Shown: positions 7,514-17,700 of the stretch, one piece after another
Layout: each line of letters begins with the position of its first letter
Position numbering within the stretch: position 1 is the first letter of the stretch
Notes under the pieces: model-generated
Database searches by the model: none
The model's input: the letters and a program-made list of their open reading frames with translations, nothing else
Told to the model about the DNA's origin: nothing
NCBI GenBank assembly: GCA_022071945.1
Contig: JAJVIN010000041.1
Coordinates: 1-64,000, forward strand
Direction: 5' to 3'
Length of the DNA: 64,000 nt
Source: Thermoanaerobaculia bacterium
Lineage (GTDB): Bacteria > Acidobacteriota > Thermoanaerobaculia > UBA5066
Translations under genes and position numbers: made by a program

Positions 7514-10429
7514 TCATCGCTTCGTGCCGGCGATGAACTGGAGGGCCTGGTCGGCGGGGAGCGGCTTTGAGAAGAGGAACCCCTGGGCGTGGTCACAACC
7601 CGTGCCCTCGAGCCACTCGGCCTGTTCGACCGTCTCGACCCCCTCCGCCGTGACTTTCATGCCGAGGTTCTTCGCCAGGCCGATGATTGTCCGGGCGATC
7701 TGGCCCTTTCGTTCGTCCTTCTCGGCATCCGTGATGAAGCTGCGGTCGATTTTGAGCTCCTGGATGGGATAGCGAAGGAGGTAGCCCAGGGAGGCGTAAC
7801 CCGTGCCGAAGTCGTCGAGCACGAGCGCGGGCCCGAGCTCTCGCAGTTGCTGCAGGGCGTCCGAGATGGAGTCGCCCGCCTCGAGCAGGGCGCTCTCGGT
7901 GATCTCGAAGGCGAGCCTCGACGGGTCCACGCTCGACGAGTGCAGGGCCGTGCGGATGCCCTCGAGGAACCCGGGCTGCGGAATCTGCCTCGGGGACAGG
8001 TTGATGTTCATCCGGAGGGTCTTTCTTCCGGGCAGAGCGGAGGAAAAGCGTCTGAGCTGGCGGCAGGCCTCGAGGGCCACCCACTGGCCGATGGGTGTGA
8101 TGAGGCCCGTTTCCTCGGCGATCGGGATGAACTGGGTGGGAGGAATGATGCCCTTCTCCGGGTGAAGCCAGCGCAGGAGAGCCTCGAACCCGGTGATGCC
8201 CCGGCTCGACAGGGAGAGGATCGGCTGAAAGTGGAGCCGGAGCTCCTGCCGCTCGAGGGCCCGGCGCAGAGCGTTCTCGATTTCCAGGGTGTGCACGGCA
8301 TGGCGGTGCATCTCGCTGTCGAAAACGACATAGGAATCCCGGCCGGATGCCTTGGCGCGAAACATGGCCGTATCGGCATCCCTCAACACTTCCTCCGGAG
8401 TCGCGTAGTGAGGTCCACCCAGGACGATGCCGATGCTCGCGGTAATACTGATGGGACGGTTCGACAGCACGATGGGCTCGAGCAAGCTGCGGCGGATCCG
8501 CTCGGCAAGCCTCGGGGCCTCGCTGTCCTCGTCGATGGAATCGATGAGGATGGCGAACTCGTCCCCGCCGATCCTCGCGATCGTGGCTTGCGGCCGCACG
8601 CAGTCACGCAGCCTCCTGGAAAACTCGAGAATCAACGCATCCCCCGAGGCATGTCCCAGGCCGTCGTTGATGTTCTTGAAGCGGTCGATGTCGAGGAAGA
8701 GGACGGCGAATCTTCGCCTGTCCGCGTGGCGCGTTCGCGCCAGGCACACCTGGAGGCGGTCCTGGAAGAGCAACCGGTTCGGGAGATCGGTGAGGCGGTC
8801 GTAGAACGCGTTTCTGAAGAGCTCCTCTTCCGTGGTCTTCCGGCGCGTGACATCCCGGATGGTCCCGGCGGCCCTCAGGGGCTCCCCGGAGGCTGCCCTC
8901 CGCACGATCCTCCCCCCCATCTGGACCCAGACGACGTTCTCGTCCTGCCTCCGAATCCGGAACTCCGTCTCGAAGGAATCCCCGCCCGTTCGCGCGTACG
9001 CGCGGAAGACTTCCCGCACCCTTTCAGCGTCCTCCGGGTGCACGAACGACAGCCATTCCTCCACCGTTGCCGGGCTCTGTTCGAGCGGCACGCCCGCGAG
9101 CTCACGGGTCCGGTCGCTCACAACAACGCGTCCCGTCTGGAGGTTCCAGTCCCAGTAGCCGAGATTGGCCCCTCTGAAGGCGAGTTCCAGCCGGGTCTCG
9201 CTCTCCTGCAGGGCGCGCTCCGCCCTCTCCTTCTCGATGGCAATCGAGGCGATGTGAGTGGCCCGCTCGACCAGAAGCAGATCGAAGGGGTCCGGTTTCT
9301 GGGGAAACATGTAGTAGATGGCAAAGGTGCCGAGAACCGTGTCGTCCTTGGACGGGATGGGTGTCGCCCAGCAGGCCCTCAGTCCGAACGAGAGCGCGAC
9401 ATCCTTCATGCCGCTCCACACCGGATCCGTGCTGATGTCGCCCACGATGACCCGCTGCCGCGAATAGGCCGCCGCCCCGCAGGAGCCAGAGTTGGGACCG
9501 ATCTTGGTACCGTGAACCGCATTGTTATAGGCCTGGGGCAGACTCGGCGCCGCGGCGTGCATGAGCCGGTCACCATTCAGGAGGTGGACCGAACAGAGAG
9601 CCAGGGGTTCCTGGTCCTCGATGGCGAGGCAGAGCTCACCGAGGAAGTCATAGAGCGGCCGGCCCTGGGCAATGGACGCCAGGAGCTTCTTCTCGGCCGC
9701 GAGCAGGCGGTCGGAGCGTTTGCGACTGCTGATATCCCGGATGACGGCGAGGAGCCGGGAGGTTCCGCTCGACTGGACTCGATTCAGCGAGACCTCGCCC
9801 TCGCGGAACTCCCCCTTCGGCGTCAGGACCGCCCATTCGAACTTCTGCGGCTCCCCCGCGAGGCACTTCCGAAGTCTCTCCTCGCTCATGCCCGCGACCG
9901 AAAGACCCCCCGAGACCCCCGGCAGATGCGCCGAGAAGGCGGAGGGAACGAGACCGATGAGGTCTTCCCGTCTTCTCGCGAAGAAGGAGGCCGCCTGAGG
10001 ATTGCAGTCGATGATCTTCCCGCCTTCGATCACGACGATGGCATCGGACGCCGACTGGAAGAGCGTCTCGTACTTCCCCTCGTTCTCCGGATGCGGGCTC
10101 TCCGCGAAAGCGGCCTCGCCATCCTCCTCCACGACGATGAGCACCGAGGCCGGGGCGCCCTCCCGGAACATCGGCTGCATGCGGAACCGGAGGGAACCGC
10201 TCCATGTACCGGGACCGAGCCAGCGTCCCCTCTCGGTGGTCCCGGCTCTGTGGGCGAGAGCTTTCTCGAGCGCCGCGACCAGAGCCCCACCGCCGGGCTT
10301 GTTCCGGATGTTCGAGCCGATCAGGTCCGGAGCCGGGAGTCCCGCCATCCGCGAGAAGGCAGGATTGCAGGCAACGATGGTGCCCTCATCGTCGATGACG
10401 GCAAGACCGACGGGCGCCTGCACGAACAC
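7514..10429 (-). CDS. PAS/GAF sensor with GGDEF and EAL domains (c-di-GMP turnover)
   Basis: The 971-residue, probably cytoplasmic protein has PAS (about 1-110), PAS (118-235), GAF (245-395), PAS/PAC (400-530), GGDEF (535-700) and EAL (710-965) domains. The cyclase signature IGGDEFAI is intact. The usual RxxD inhibitory site just upstream is replaced by RPQA, so product inhibition at that site is unlikely. The phosphodiesterase residues look intact: FEALLRW, NINLSPRQ, FEITESALLE, DDFGTGYASLGYL, KIDRSFI and AEGVET. It could therefore make and degrade c-di-GMP under control of small signals sensed by the PAS/GAF modules. The listed start is GTG 10429, within the first PAS domain. The frame stays open to a stop near 10640 without another ATG/GTG/TTG, so the true N-terminus may involve a CTG start or a frameshift. 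Confidence 0.9.
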   Translation of the reverse strand: MFVQAPVGLAVIDDEGTIVACNPAFSRMAGLPAPDLIGSNIRNKPGGGALVAALEKALAHRAGTTERGRWLGPGTWSGSLRFRMQPMFREGAPASVLIVVEEDGEAAFAESPHPENEGKYETLFQSASDAIVVIEGGKIIDCNPQAASFFARRREDLIGLVPSAFSAHLPGVSGGLSVAGMSEERLRKCLAGEPQKFEWAVLTPKGEFREGEVSLNRVQSSGTSRLLAVIRDISSRKRSDRLLAAEKKLLASIAQGRPLYDFLGELCLAIEDQEPLALCSVHLLNGDRLMHAAAPSLPQAYNNAVHGTKIGPNSGSCGAAAYSRQRVIVGDISTDPVWSGMKDVALSFGLRACWATPIPSKDDTVLGTFAIYYMFPQKPDPFDLLLVERATHIASIAIEKERAERALQESETRLELAFRGANLGYWDWNLQTGRVVVSDRTRELAGVPLEQSPATVEEWLSFVHPEDAERVREVFRAYARTGGDSFETEFRIRRQDENVVWVQMGGRIVRRAASGEPLRAAGTIRDVTRRKTTEEELFRNAFYDRLTDLPNRLLFQDRLQVCLARTRHADRRRFAVLFLDIDRFKNINDGLGHASGDALILEFSRRLRDCVRPQATIARIGGDEFAILIDSIDEDSEAPRLAERIRRSLLEPIVLSNRPISITASIGIVLGGPHYATPEEVLRDADTAMFRAKASGRDSYVVFDSEMHRHAVHTLEIENALRRALERQELRLHFQPILSLSSRGITGFEALLRWLHPEKGIIPPTQFIPIAEETGLITPIGQWVALEACRQLRRFSSALPGRKTLRMNINLSPRQIPQPGFLEGIRTALHSSSVDPSRLAFEITESALLEAGDSISDALQQLRELGPALVLDDFGTGYASLGYLLRYPIQELKIDRSFITDAEKDERKGQIARTIIGLAKNLGMKVTAEGVETVEQAEWLEGTGCDHAQGFLFSKPLPADQALQFIAGTKR

Positions 10430-10641
10430 CTCGTCGTGCCGCCAGGGATTACCCGCGACGGGCTGGGTCGTCTCATCCAGCTCAGGCGGCTTCTCCGGAA
10501 GCTCTGGGAACGTCGACTTCGAGTTCAGCGGAACGGTCCTCCCATCGCTCCCTCCGATTCTCTCGCAGCACGAGGAGTTCCTGCTCCCACTTCTTCTTCC
10601 CTCGCGAAACTCCAGACGGGCGAAGAACCGAGGTCAGGCAG

Positions 10642-11124
10642 TCAGAACCACTTCCGCGCCTTGCGTTTGCGGCTCCGGAACTCCCAGGGGGGTTCGGGAT
10701 TCCTCTCCCGCCACAGACCGAGCCCCGCCTTTCTTGCATCGGACTCGAGGCGGGCGTAGACCGGGTCCGTGCAGTACTTCTCGTAGTTCCAGGCCATTCC
10801 CCTGGCGACCATCTGTCTGTTCACCGAGGAGCCGTCCGGAAGAAAGACCTCTCCGAGGGTGCGGCCGTATCGGTCTTGGCCCAACACCCGAACACGGATC
10901 TCCTGACCGAAGACGAGGGCACCCAGCGTGTACTTGGCCTGCTTTCCGAACGGCTGGCCGATCTCGGGAGCATCGATGCACTCGAGCCGCACCTTCTCGA
11001 GGCGGCCGCCGTGGAGGATCTCGATCGTGTCACCGTCCTTGACGGAAACAACCTTTCCAGAAACGCCGAACCCCATGGCGAGCTGCAGGAAGAGAGCCAT
11101 GGGAAGAAGCGGCAGGCTGTTCAC
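10642..11124 (-). CDS. Secreted staphylococcal-nuclease-like endonuclease
   Basis: The 160-residue product has a short signal peptide (about 1-22) and an SNase (OB-fold) domain. The catalytic set is visible: KDGDTIEI, VRLECIDAPE (Arg and Glu) and DRYGRTLGEV (second Arg). Family members are Ca2+-dependent enzymes that cleave DNA and RNA. The basic C-terminal tail (FRSRKRKARKWF) may help bind nucleic acid. It is about 210 bases upstream of, and co-directional with, the GGDEF/EAL gene. Export suggests a nutrient or eDNA-scavenging role. Confidence 0.85.
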   Translation of the reverse strand: MNSLPLLPMALFLQLAMGFGVSGKVVSVKDGDTIEILHGGRLEKVRLECIDAPEIGQPFGKQAKYTLGALVFGQEIRVRVLGQDRYGRTLGEVFLPDGSSVNRQMVARGMAWNYEKYCTDPVYARLESDARKAGLGLWRERNPEPPWEFRSRKRKARKWF

Positions 11125-11410
11125 GTGCCGTCTTTACCACGAAGGGACGGACAGATGGTGTCCGATGGTGTCTGTGGTGTGCCACCGGCAGCCATCTCCA
11201 CCTCCCGAGCCCTCAGCGCTTCCGCGACCCGTACCGGACGACGTCTTGGGGTCCTCTCGGCGCGCCTCCCGCCGGCCACGCTACCCTGCTGGAAGAAGCC
11301 GGGTGGGACGACTTCTACACGTCGATGGAGCGTTGCATCGCGGAGGTGCGTTCCGCGCTCGGGTCCGCTGCACTATGCTTGGACCACACTCGCAAGATTG
11401 GAGCGCCCCC

Positions 11411-12067
11411 ATGAGCCGTCCCGACCTCCTTGCTCTCCTGGTGCTCTCGACGACCCTCGTCTCGTGCGGAGCGAACCCTTTCGGCGCGCCCCCCCGCGTG
11501 AAGTCGGATGGTTTTCAGGCCTCGGCGTTCGTTGATGACGGCTCCGTGCAGGTGACATTCGAGCTGGCAGTCCGCGGCAAGAGCCTCCGTCGCGAGGAGC
11601 TCGGCGGTGGCCCCTGGTCGATTCTCGTCGTTCGAGGGGAGGATCAAAGAGCCTTCGAACTCGACACGGCGACGAAGAGCTGGCGGGATGCCGATCCGCT
11701 CCTCGCCGCCACGGTCCTCACGGGGCATCCCCTCTCGCCCGGGTTCTCGGAGGTCGAGGAGGCCAAGCAGCGCGGAACGGACAAGTACAGCAAGGAGAGC
11801 GACTCGATCTTTGCGGGGAACCGCTGCGTGCGCTGGCTCTACGAGAACGACCCATCGGCCCCGGGCACGGCCACCACGACGTACTGGGTCAGTCCGGCGC
11901 TGGACAACCTCGTGGTCCGATGCGATCACGTCTCGAGAGACGAGAGGGGCGGGACGCTGAGGCGTTCGACGGAACTCCGGGCGGTGAGGGTCGGGGCTCC
12001 TCCGGAACTCTTCGAGATTCCGAAGGGATTCCAGAAGGTCGAGGTGCCGGCCAAGCCGGCTCGTTGA
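11411..12067 (+). CDS. Predicted lipoprotein, unknown function
   Basis: The 218-residue product starts with a lipoprotein signal (LLALLVLSTTLVSC, lipobox LVSC with Cys about 19). The mature part is beta-rich with no recognised domain. The start is the ATG at 11411; the frame is open further upstream but that part has no signal sequence and reads as shadow. It is flanked by gaps on both sides, so probably monocistronic. Confidence 0.65.
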   Translation: MSRPDLLALLVLSTTLVSCGANPFGAPPRVKSDGFQASAFVDDGSVQVTFELAVRGKSLRREELGGGPWSILVVRGEDQRAFELDTATKSWRDADPLLAATVLTGHPLSPGFSEVEEAKQRGTDKYSKESDSIFAGNRCVRWLYENDPSAPGTATTTYWVSPALDNLVVRCDHVSRDERGGTLRRSTELRAVRVGAPPELFEIPKGFQKVEVPAKPAR

Positions 12068-12148
12068 GACTCCGGAGCGGCAGGCTCAGCAGAACCAGGG
12101 CGTTCACGTCCGAGAGGAGAGCCATGGCAGGCCATTCAGGGGTCCTCT

Positions 12149-12559
12149 TCACCATGAAGGGACAGACAAATCGTGTGCACGGCCGGGACCTCTCGGTCCG
12201 CCGGCAAGGACCGTCACCACCGCCCGCCGGAGCCGGCGAAGTCCGCGCCAGAACGAACCCCAGGCGATCAGGATCCCGTCATTGACCGGCAGAGTCGCCA
12301 GTTCGTGGCGGCGAAGGCCCCTCGCACAGACCCTGACCTTCAGGTAGGTATCCGCATCGAGCAGAAGCGGTTCCCCCTCCCAGATCGTGACCGCAGGCCG
12401 CGCCGGGACCCGTAAACGGATTCCGAGCAGCGTACGGATGAAGGCCGGAGTCTCCGGTTCCGCCGCGATTCCCTCCCGCCTCAGCTCCGCAGCCAGCTGC
12501 TGGAGTCCATCCTGGAGCGCGACCGCGTCCCTCTTTCCCTTCGGAGCTCCCGTCATCAT
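12149..12559 (-). CDS. Hypothetical protein
   Basis: The 136-residue product starts at one of two adjacent ATGs (12559 or 12556), preceded by a strong GGAGGAG site, which supports real coding. It has a helical N-terminal part (ALQDGLQQLAAELRREG) and a beta-rich middle (VTIWEGEPLLLDADTYLKVRV). The C-terminal part is basic, and its last residues overlap the GGGACAGACA repeat at 12159, so the tail may have been replaced by the repeat insertion. No family recognised. Confidence 0.5.
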   Translation of the reverse strand: MMTGAPKGKRDAVALQDGLQQLAAELRREGIAAEPETPAFIRTLLGIRLRVPARPAVTIWEGEPLLLDADTYLKVRVCARGLRRHELATLPVNDGILIAWGSFWRGLRRLRRAVVTVLAGGPRGPGRAHDLSVPSW

Positions 12560-13113
12560 CGCCGTCTCCTCCCCTCGCACATCGATCTGAGAAGGCAATC
12601 TGGGCCGGGGGTGTGGACAGATAGCGTCCAGGGGTCCCCGAGGGGCAAAGAAAGTCCGCCGTTTCTTCGCGTCCCCCATCTCCCGGTCACACCGACCGCC
12701 GCAAGGCTGAACTCCTCCGCCTGGTCTTTTCGGAACCTGGTGGCGTGACAGCGCCGCGGATCCCGGTCGAAGGTCACCTGACCGGGAAGGGACCTTGAAA
12801 AGAGACCACGAGGTCATCGGGGTGAGCCAGGGCGCCCTTGAGAAGCTCGACGACGCAGAGCTGGTGGGAGTCGCCCGGCACGGGATCTCTCATCTCGTCA
12901 ATCGAGATTCGCCGCTTCAAGCGCGACTGGTTGCGATGCTGCTCGGGCTCTCGGCGCTCATCGTCGTTTCCGGGTTCGGCTGCCTCAACCTTGAGACGAA
13001 CGACCGCCCGTTCCTCCTCTGGATAGCGGGAGGCCCGAGGCACCGCCGGAAAAGGGTCCCAGCTCCCCGCAGATTCCTTGCAATTCGATGATGCGACGGA
13101 TAATCTGTTAGGT
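12560..13113. other. Intergenic stretch, no gene recognised
   Basis: No supported gene. A plus-strand frame at 12795-13091 contains a hydrophobic stretch but lacks a ribosome-binding site and similarity to anything I know. No promoter for the ATPase at 13114 is obvious. Confidence 0.4.
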
Positions 13114-14376
13114 ATGTACCTTGAGCGGGCCGCGGGACGGAAGCTCCTCCTTCTCCTGAAGTCATTTCCTGCCGTTGTCCTCAGCGGAGCACGCCAGGTC
13201 GGGAAGAGCACGCTGCTCGCGCATACGCTCGGGAACAGCGCTGATTTCGTTGTCTTCGATCCCGTGATGGACGTCGAGAACGCCCGGAGGGATCCGGAAC
13301 TGTTCCTCGATAACCACAAGACCCCTCTCGTACTTGACGAGATCCAGTACGCACCGGAGTTGCAGCCTTCGATCAAGCGGCGGATCGACCGGAAGAGGGA
13401 TCCGGGTCAGTACGTCCTGACGGGATCCCAGCAGTGGGGCGTCCTCAAGTCGGTCGCTGAGAGCCTTGCCGGCCGGGTTGGATTCCTCGACCTCGAGGGT
13501 TTCTCCCAACTCGAGTCCGCTGGCGCGGCAGGAGCCACACACTGGCTACAGGCCTGGCTCGACTCGCCAGAGGCGGTCATCGAGAACGGCATCGAGAGGG
13601 TGCCGGAGCCCTATCCCCTCTACGAGCGGCTCTGGCGCGGATGGCTTCCAGAAGCAAACTTCCTCCCCCGTGAGGTCGTTGGCGATTTCCACATGGCCTA
13701 CCAGAGGACCTACATCGAACGCGACGCCCGTCTTCTGGCGGACGTCGCTGACTGGCAGCAGTTCGGCCGGTTCATGCGGCTGGCCGCCGCACTGACGTCC
13801 CAGGAGATGAACCACTCTCAGCTTGGCCGGGAGATCGGCGTGACGCCGCAGACGGCGCACCGCTGGCTCGGAATCTTGAACGCCACGTTTCAGTGGTTCG
13901 AGGTGCCTGCCTATGCGGGGAACACGGTCAAACGGATCAGCGGCAAGCCGAAGGGATACGTCGCCGACACCGGACTGGCGTGTTGGTCGCTCGCCATCTC
14001 GGCACCCAGAGCGGTCGGGAGTCATCCCGCGTGGGGAGCCCTGTTCGAGACCGCGGTTGCTGGCGAGGTGCGGAAGGCGGTGTCGCTTCTCTCACCGAGG
14101 CCCTCGATCTACCACTGGCGAACGAACGGTGGGGCGGAAGTCGACATCCTCCTGGAGAAGGATGGCGTCTTCTTCCCCATAGAAGTGAAGTCCTCGAGCA
14201 ACCCGTCCCGTCGGGATACGTCTGGCATCGGCGCCTTCCGCAAGAGCTATCCGGGCCTCACCGTCGCCAAGGGTCTCGTAGTCGCCCCATGCGAGAAGTT
14301 CCTTCCCCTTTCAGAAGTCGATTACGCGATGCCGTGGGATGCCATCGCCCGGCCCCCACGTGAAGAAGCCGGATGA
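13114..14376 (+). CDS. AAA_14 ATPase with DUF4143 C-terminal domain
   Basis: The 420-residue protein has an AAA_14 P-loop domain (about 10-150) with Walker A (GARQVGKST) and Walker B (PLVLDEIQ), and a C-terminal DUF4143 domain (about 190-370). The latter includes a winged-helix-like segment (QLGREIGVTPQTAHRWLGIL) and a nuclease-fold signature (GAEVDILLEKDG...FPIEVKSS). Such proteins are widespread in bacteria and archaea; many are orphan genes with no settled function. The ATG at 13114 is preferred to an upstream TTG (13078) because it begins the family-like region (MYLERAAGRKLLLLL). It is isolated between two gene-poor stretches, consistent with lateral acquisition. Confidence 0.88.
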   Translation: MYLERAAGRKLLLLLKSFPAVVLSGARQVGKSTLLAHTLGNSADFVVFDPVMDVENARRDPELFLDNHKTPLVLDEIQYAPELQPSIKRRIDRKRDPGQYVLTGSQQWGVLKSVAESLAGRVGFLDLEGFSQLESAGAAGATHWLQAWLDSPEAVIENGIERVPEPYPLYERLWRGWLPEANFLPREVVGDFHMAYQRTYIERDARLLADVADWQQFGRFMRLAAALTSQEMNHSQLGREIGVTPQTAHRWLGILNATFQWFEVPAYAGNTVKRISGKPKGYVADTGLACWSLAISAPRAVGSHPAWGALFETAVAGEVRKAVSLLSPRPSIYHWRTNGGAEVDILLEKDGVFFPIEVKSSSNPSRRDTSGIGAFRKSYPGLTVAKGLVVAPCEKFLPLSEVDYAMPWDAIARPPREEAG

Positions 14377-14766
14377 TCGACCGCCGGGAGCTGCTGAAGC
14401 CCCATCTCATCCTCGCAGGTCGGTCGATTGGGTTCCGCCGATCCGGCCCTCCCTGATCCTGCGGCAAAATGGACTCGTGGCTCTCAAGGATCGCCAGTTC
14501 ACTCGAGGGCACTTCGTCACGACGACGGCCCGGAGGGGGGCGGGTGGAGAACCCCCACCGTGCCGTGCGTGCCTGGAGATGGACAAGAGACCTGGGAGCC
14601 CCCACTCCGACGGCGCGGAGGACTTTCCCGGTCGTTCCAGTGGACCTCGATCAGATACCTACTGCTCGAGTGTCGAACGCTCGTTCATCATCTCAAACCC
14701 GGCGCCGCGACAAACCCCTGCTCGGAATGACACCTGCTGTGGTTATCAGCTCTTGCGGATTCAGCT
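14377..14766. other. Intergenic stretch, nothing recognised
   Basis: The gap lies between the convergent ATPase and kinase genes. I see no clear terminator hairpin with a T-run and no gene. Confidence 0.4.
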
Positions 14767-17700
14767 TCACCTCACCGGCCCGAGGTACTTGTCCAACCAG
14801 GCGAGCGTCTCCTTGACGAACTCGTTTCGTGGCGGTATGTGGTCGGTGTCGTAGAGAATGAGCTTCTTGTGCTCGGGCCGAGTCCCGAGCATGTCGAACG
14901 TCGGCCGGATCGCGTCGTCGATCGCCCGGTCGTACCGACCATTGAGCATCAGTGTCGGCGACTTCACCCTCGTGATGTAGTTGATCGGGCTCGCGGGCGG
15001 AAGAGCGGGCGCCCCCATCATCCCCCCGGCGACGAGCACGTTGACCTTCACACGCTCTTCAACGGCCGGAATGATCGTTCCCAGCACCCCGCCCCAACTC
15101 ATTCCGTAGTACGCGATCTTCCGGCTGTCGATGTCTTCTCTGGTCTCCAGATAGTCAACTGTGCGCCGGAAGTCCTTGACGAGCTGAGTCAGGAACTCGG
15201 TGTAGGCATGAGATTCCGCTCCGGCGTGAATCGGCACCAGCGCCGGGTCCCCGCGCTCGAAAGTCCCCTTGTAGACCGGGTACAGAACCGCGCGGCCGTT
15301 CCTTACGAGGAATGAGAGAAACATCGGGAACTCGTAGTAGGTCTCGATCGACTTGCTCGATCCTGCCCACGTCGATGCACTTCCCGGGAAGTAGATCACC
15401 GGCTGGAACGGCGGCTTCGAGCCCTTTGGCAGGAAGAGATATGCGACGACACGCTCGCCGCCATAGGCGGCATCGAAGCTCACTTTCTCCCGAACCCAGC
15501 CTCCAGGGCTGTCGACACGCTCTTCAACTCTCGGGTGGAGATCTGTCCGGTCGTACGCGAATTGCCCCTTGAAGACCTGAAAAATCGCGTCGTCCACGGG
15601 TCGAGCGCTACGAAGGCTTGCTGGCGCGGGGAGTGCCTCCGGCTGCAGCGCCTTCGCAGGAATCTTCGCCGGCTCGAGATAGAGCGCGCAGCGGAACCCG
15701 TTCGCCGCGGAACGATCCATCGCGGGTGCCTGCCGCAGCGACCTGAAGTCGTATGTGTTCCCGTTCCATGCGCCTCCACGGATGATCCTTCCTTGCGGAG
15801 CCTCGTTCCAGCACCATTCCCTCACGTTCCCTGCCATATCGAATGCACCAAAGGCCGTAATGCCCCCCAGGCTCCCCACCGGCATGGTCCCCTTGCCGCC
15901 AAAATTGTGGAACGACGCAAGGACTGCATATCCTCCAAGTTGCGGGAACTGAACCATCGGCGTGAACCCACCGCTCGCGACTCCCCAGTGAATCCAGGAG
16001 GGCAGGGTCTTGCCTGCAAACTCGGCGTACGCTGCCGCCTCATACCAGCTCACCCCTGAGACGGGATGCTCAGCCTGTCCCTCGGGGTAATCGCCCGCCT
16101 GCCAGGTCGAGGGGCCGGGCAGAGCCGTCTGGTCGACGAACTGCGCGATTGCATCCTCCCAGCTGAGCTCGGCACCGCTCTTTACAATCGGATGCTTCCA
16201 GTAGCCCCTGTCTCGATATCCGCCCTTGTCGATGAATTCCTTGAACTGCCTGTTCGTGACCTCGTAGCGGTCGATGAGGAAGTCGCCCAACATGCCTCGC
16301 GGAGTCTCAGCACCCTGCACGCGCACCATCCCGGGAGGAATGCCGCCCTTCTTGTCGAGCGTCCTGACCAGGTCGTACGGAGCGGGAACCCCGACGCTGC
16401 CCGCCGTTCGCCTCATGTTCCAGCTCGAGGCCGCGGCCAGCACAGTCTCGTAGCCTTCCTTCTCCAGCCTCCAGCGGAAGACCCCGATCGGAACGCGAAG
16501 CCTCTCGATCGGACTCGTGCCGGCCTCGACCCACGCGCCATCAGGCTCGCCGTACTCCTTCATGAAGACTGTCGCTCCCGGAGGGTCGGTCCTGACGTTG
16601 ATCTTCAGCGAGCACTTCGAGAACAGCTCGGCCAGTTTCGGGTCGTCTGGGATGATCTCCTCCACTTTCTCCGCCAGTCTGTATGGGGCCGACAGGTTTC
16701 TCCAGACGTCGTTCTCCTCGATCATCCGCTCGATCTCCGGTAGCGCCACACCTCGCGCCCAGTGCACTCTCGAGCGATGCCGGTAAGAAACGACCCCGAG
16801 CACAACAAGACCGAGACACAGCACCGCCACCGGGATCGCGAGCTTCGGCCTCGCGAGCGCGCGCACCAGCCTCCTGCGTGCGCCGGACTCGCCCGCCGCA
16901 AGGGAGCGGAGTTCCCGCGTCACCTCGGCCACCGAGAGGAATCGCTTCTCCGGATCCTTCTCGAGGCATCGGCTGACGATCCGCTGCAGGGCGGGAATGC
17001 ATGGCCCGCCACTCGCGACGATTGGCCTTGGATCGTGCTCGAGGATCGCGGCGATCAGCCGGGCCTTGGTACCGCCGTGGAACGCCCGCTTCCCAGTCGC
17101 CATCTCGTAGAGAATCGCGCCCAGCGCGAAGATGTCGCTCCGTGCGTCGGCCTCGCCTCCCTCGATCTGCTCGGGCGCCATATACGGCAGCGTCCCGACG
17201 ATGGCACCTTCGGCCGTCAGCGGCTTGACCGGTGACACTGGTGTGCTGGGCTCCGGCGACGGCTCCACGGCGTAGAGCCTCGCCGTGGCGTCCGACACGC
17301 TCGCTTGTTCAGGCTGCGAGGGTGGCTTGCTCGGCCGGCCGCCCCCGGAGTCGATTGCCTCGAGCACCGAAGCGATTCCCTTCGCCAGGCCAAAGTCGAG
17401 CAGTTTGACGCCACCGGTCGTCGTCAGCATGACGTTCGCCGGCTTGAGGTCCCGATGAATCACGCCTCGGCTGTGCGCCGCGCTCAGAGCCTCGCCAATC
17501 TGAACTCCTATCGCAAGCAGGTCGCTCAGGGGCATGGCGCCTCGCGCCAGGCGGTCGGCGAGTGTCTCTCCCTCGAGATGCTCCATCACGAGGAAGTCGG
17601 TCCCCTCCTGTTCGCCGATGTCGAAAAGCGTGCAGATGTTCGTATGACTGAGCGACGAGATCGTCTTCGCCTCGCGGTGGAATCGCTCGCGAAGCGCCGC

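Noticed and set aside
7589-10759. A 1056-residue plus-strand open frame
   Set aside because: It is the antisense shadow of the PAS/GAF/GGDEF/EAL gene in high-GC DNA; it has no family motifs, while the minus strand shows complete catalytic signatures.
12795-13091. Plus-strand frame with a hydrophobic stretch (97 residues)
   Set aside because: No ribosome-binding site, no family resemblance, and the hydrophobic run can arise by chance in this composition.
13114-14376. A toxin or defence role for the AAA_14/DUF4143 ATPase
   Set aside because: The gene is isolated, with no antitoxin, nuclease or methylase neighbour; nothing in the sequence supports more than the domain call.
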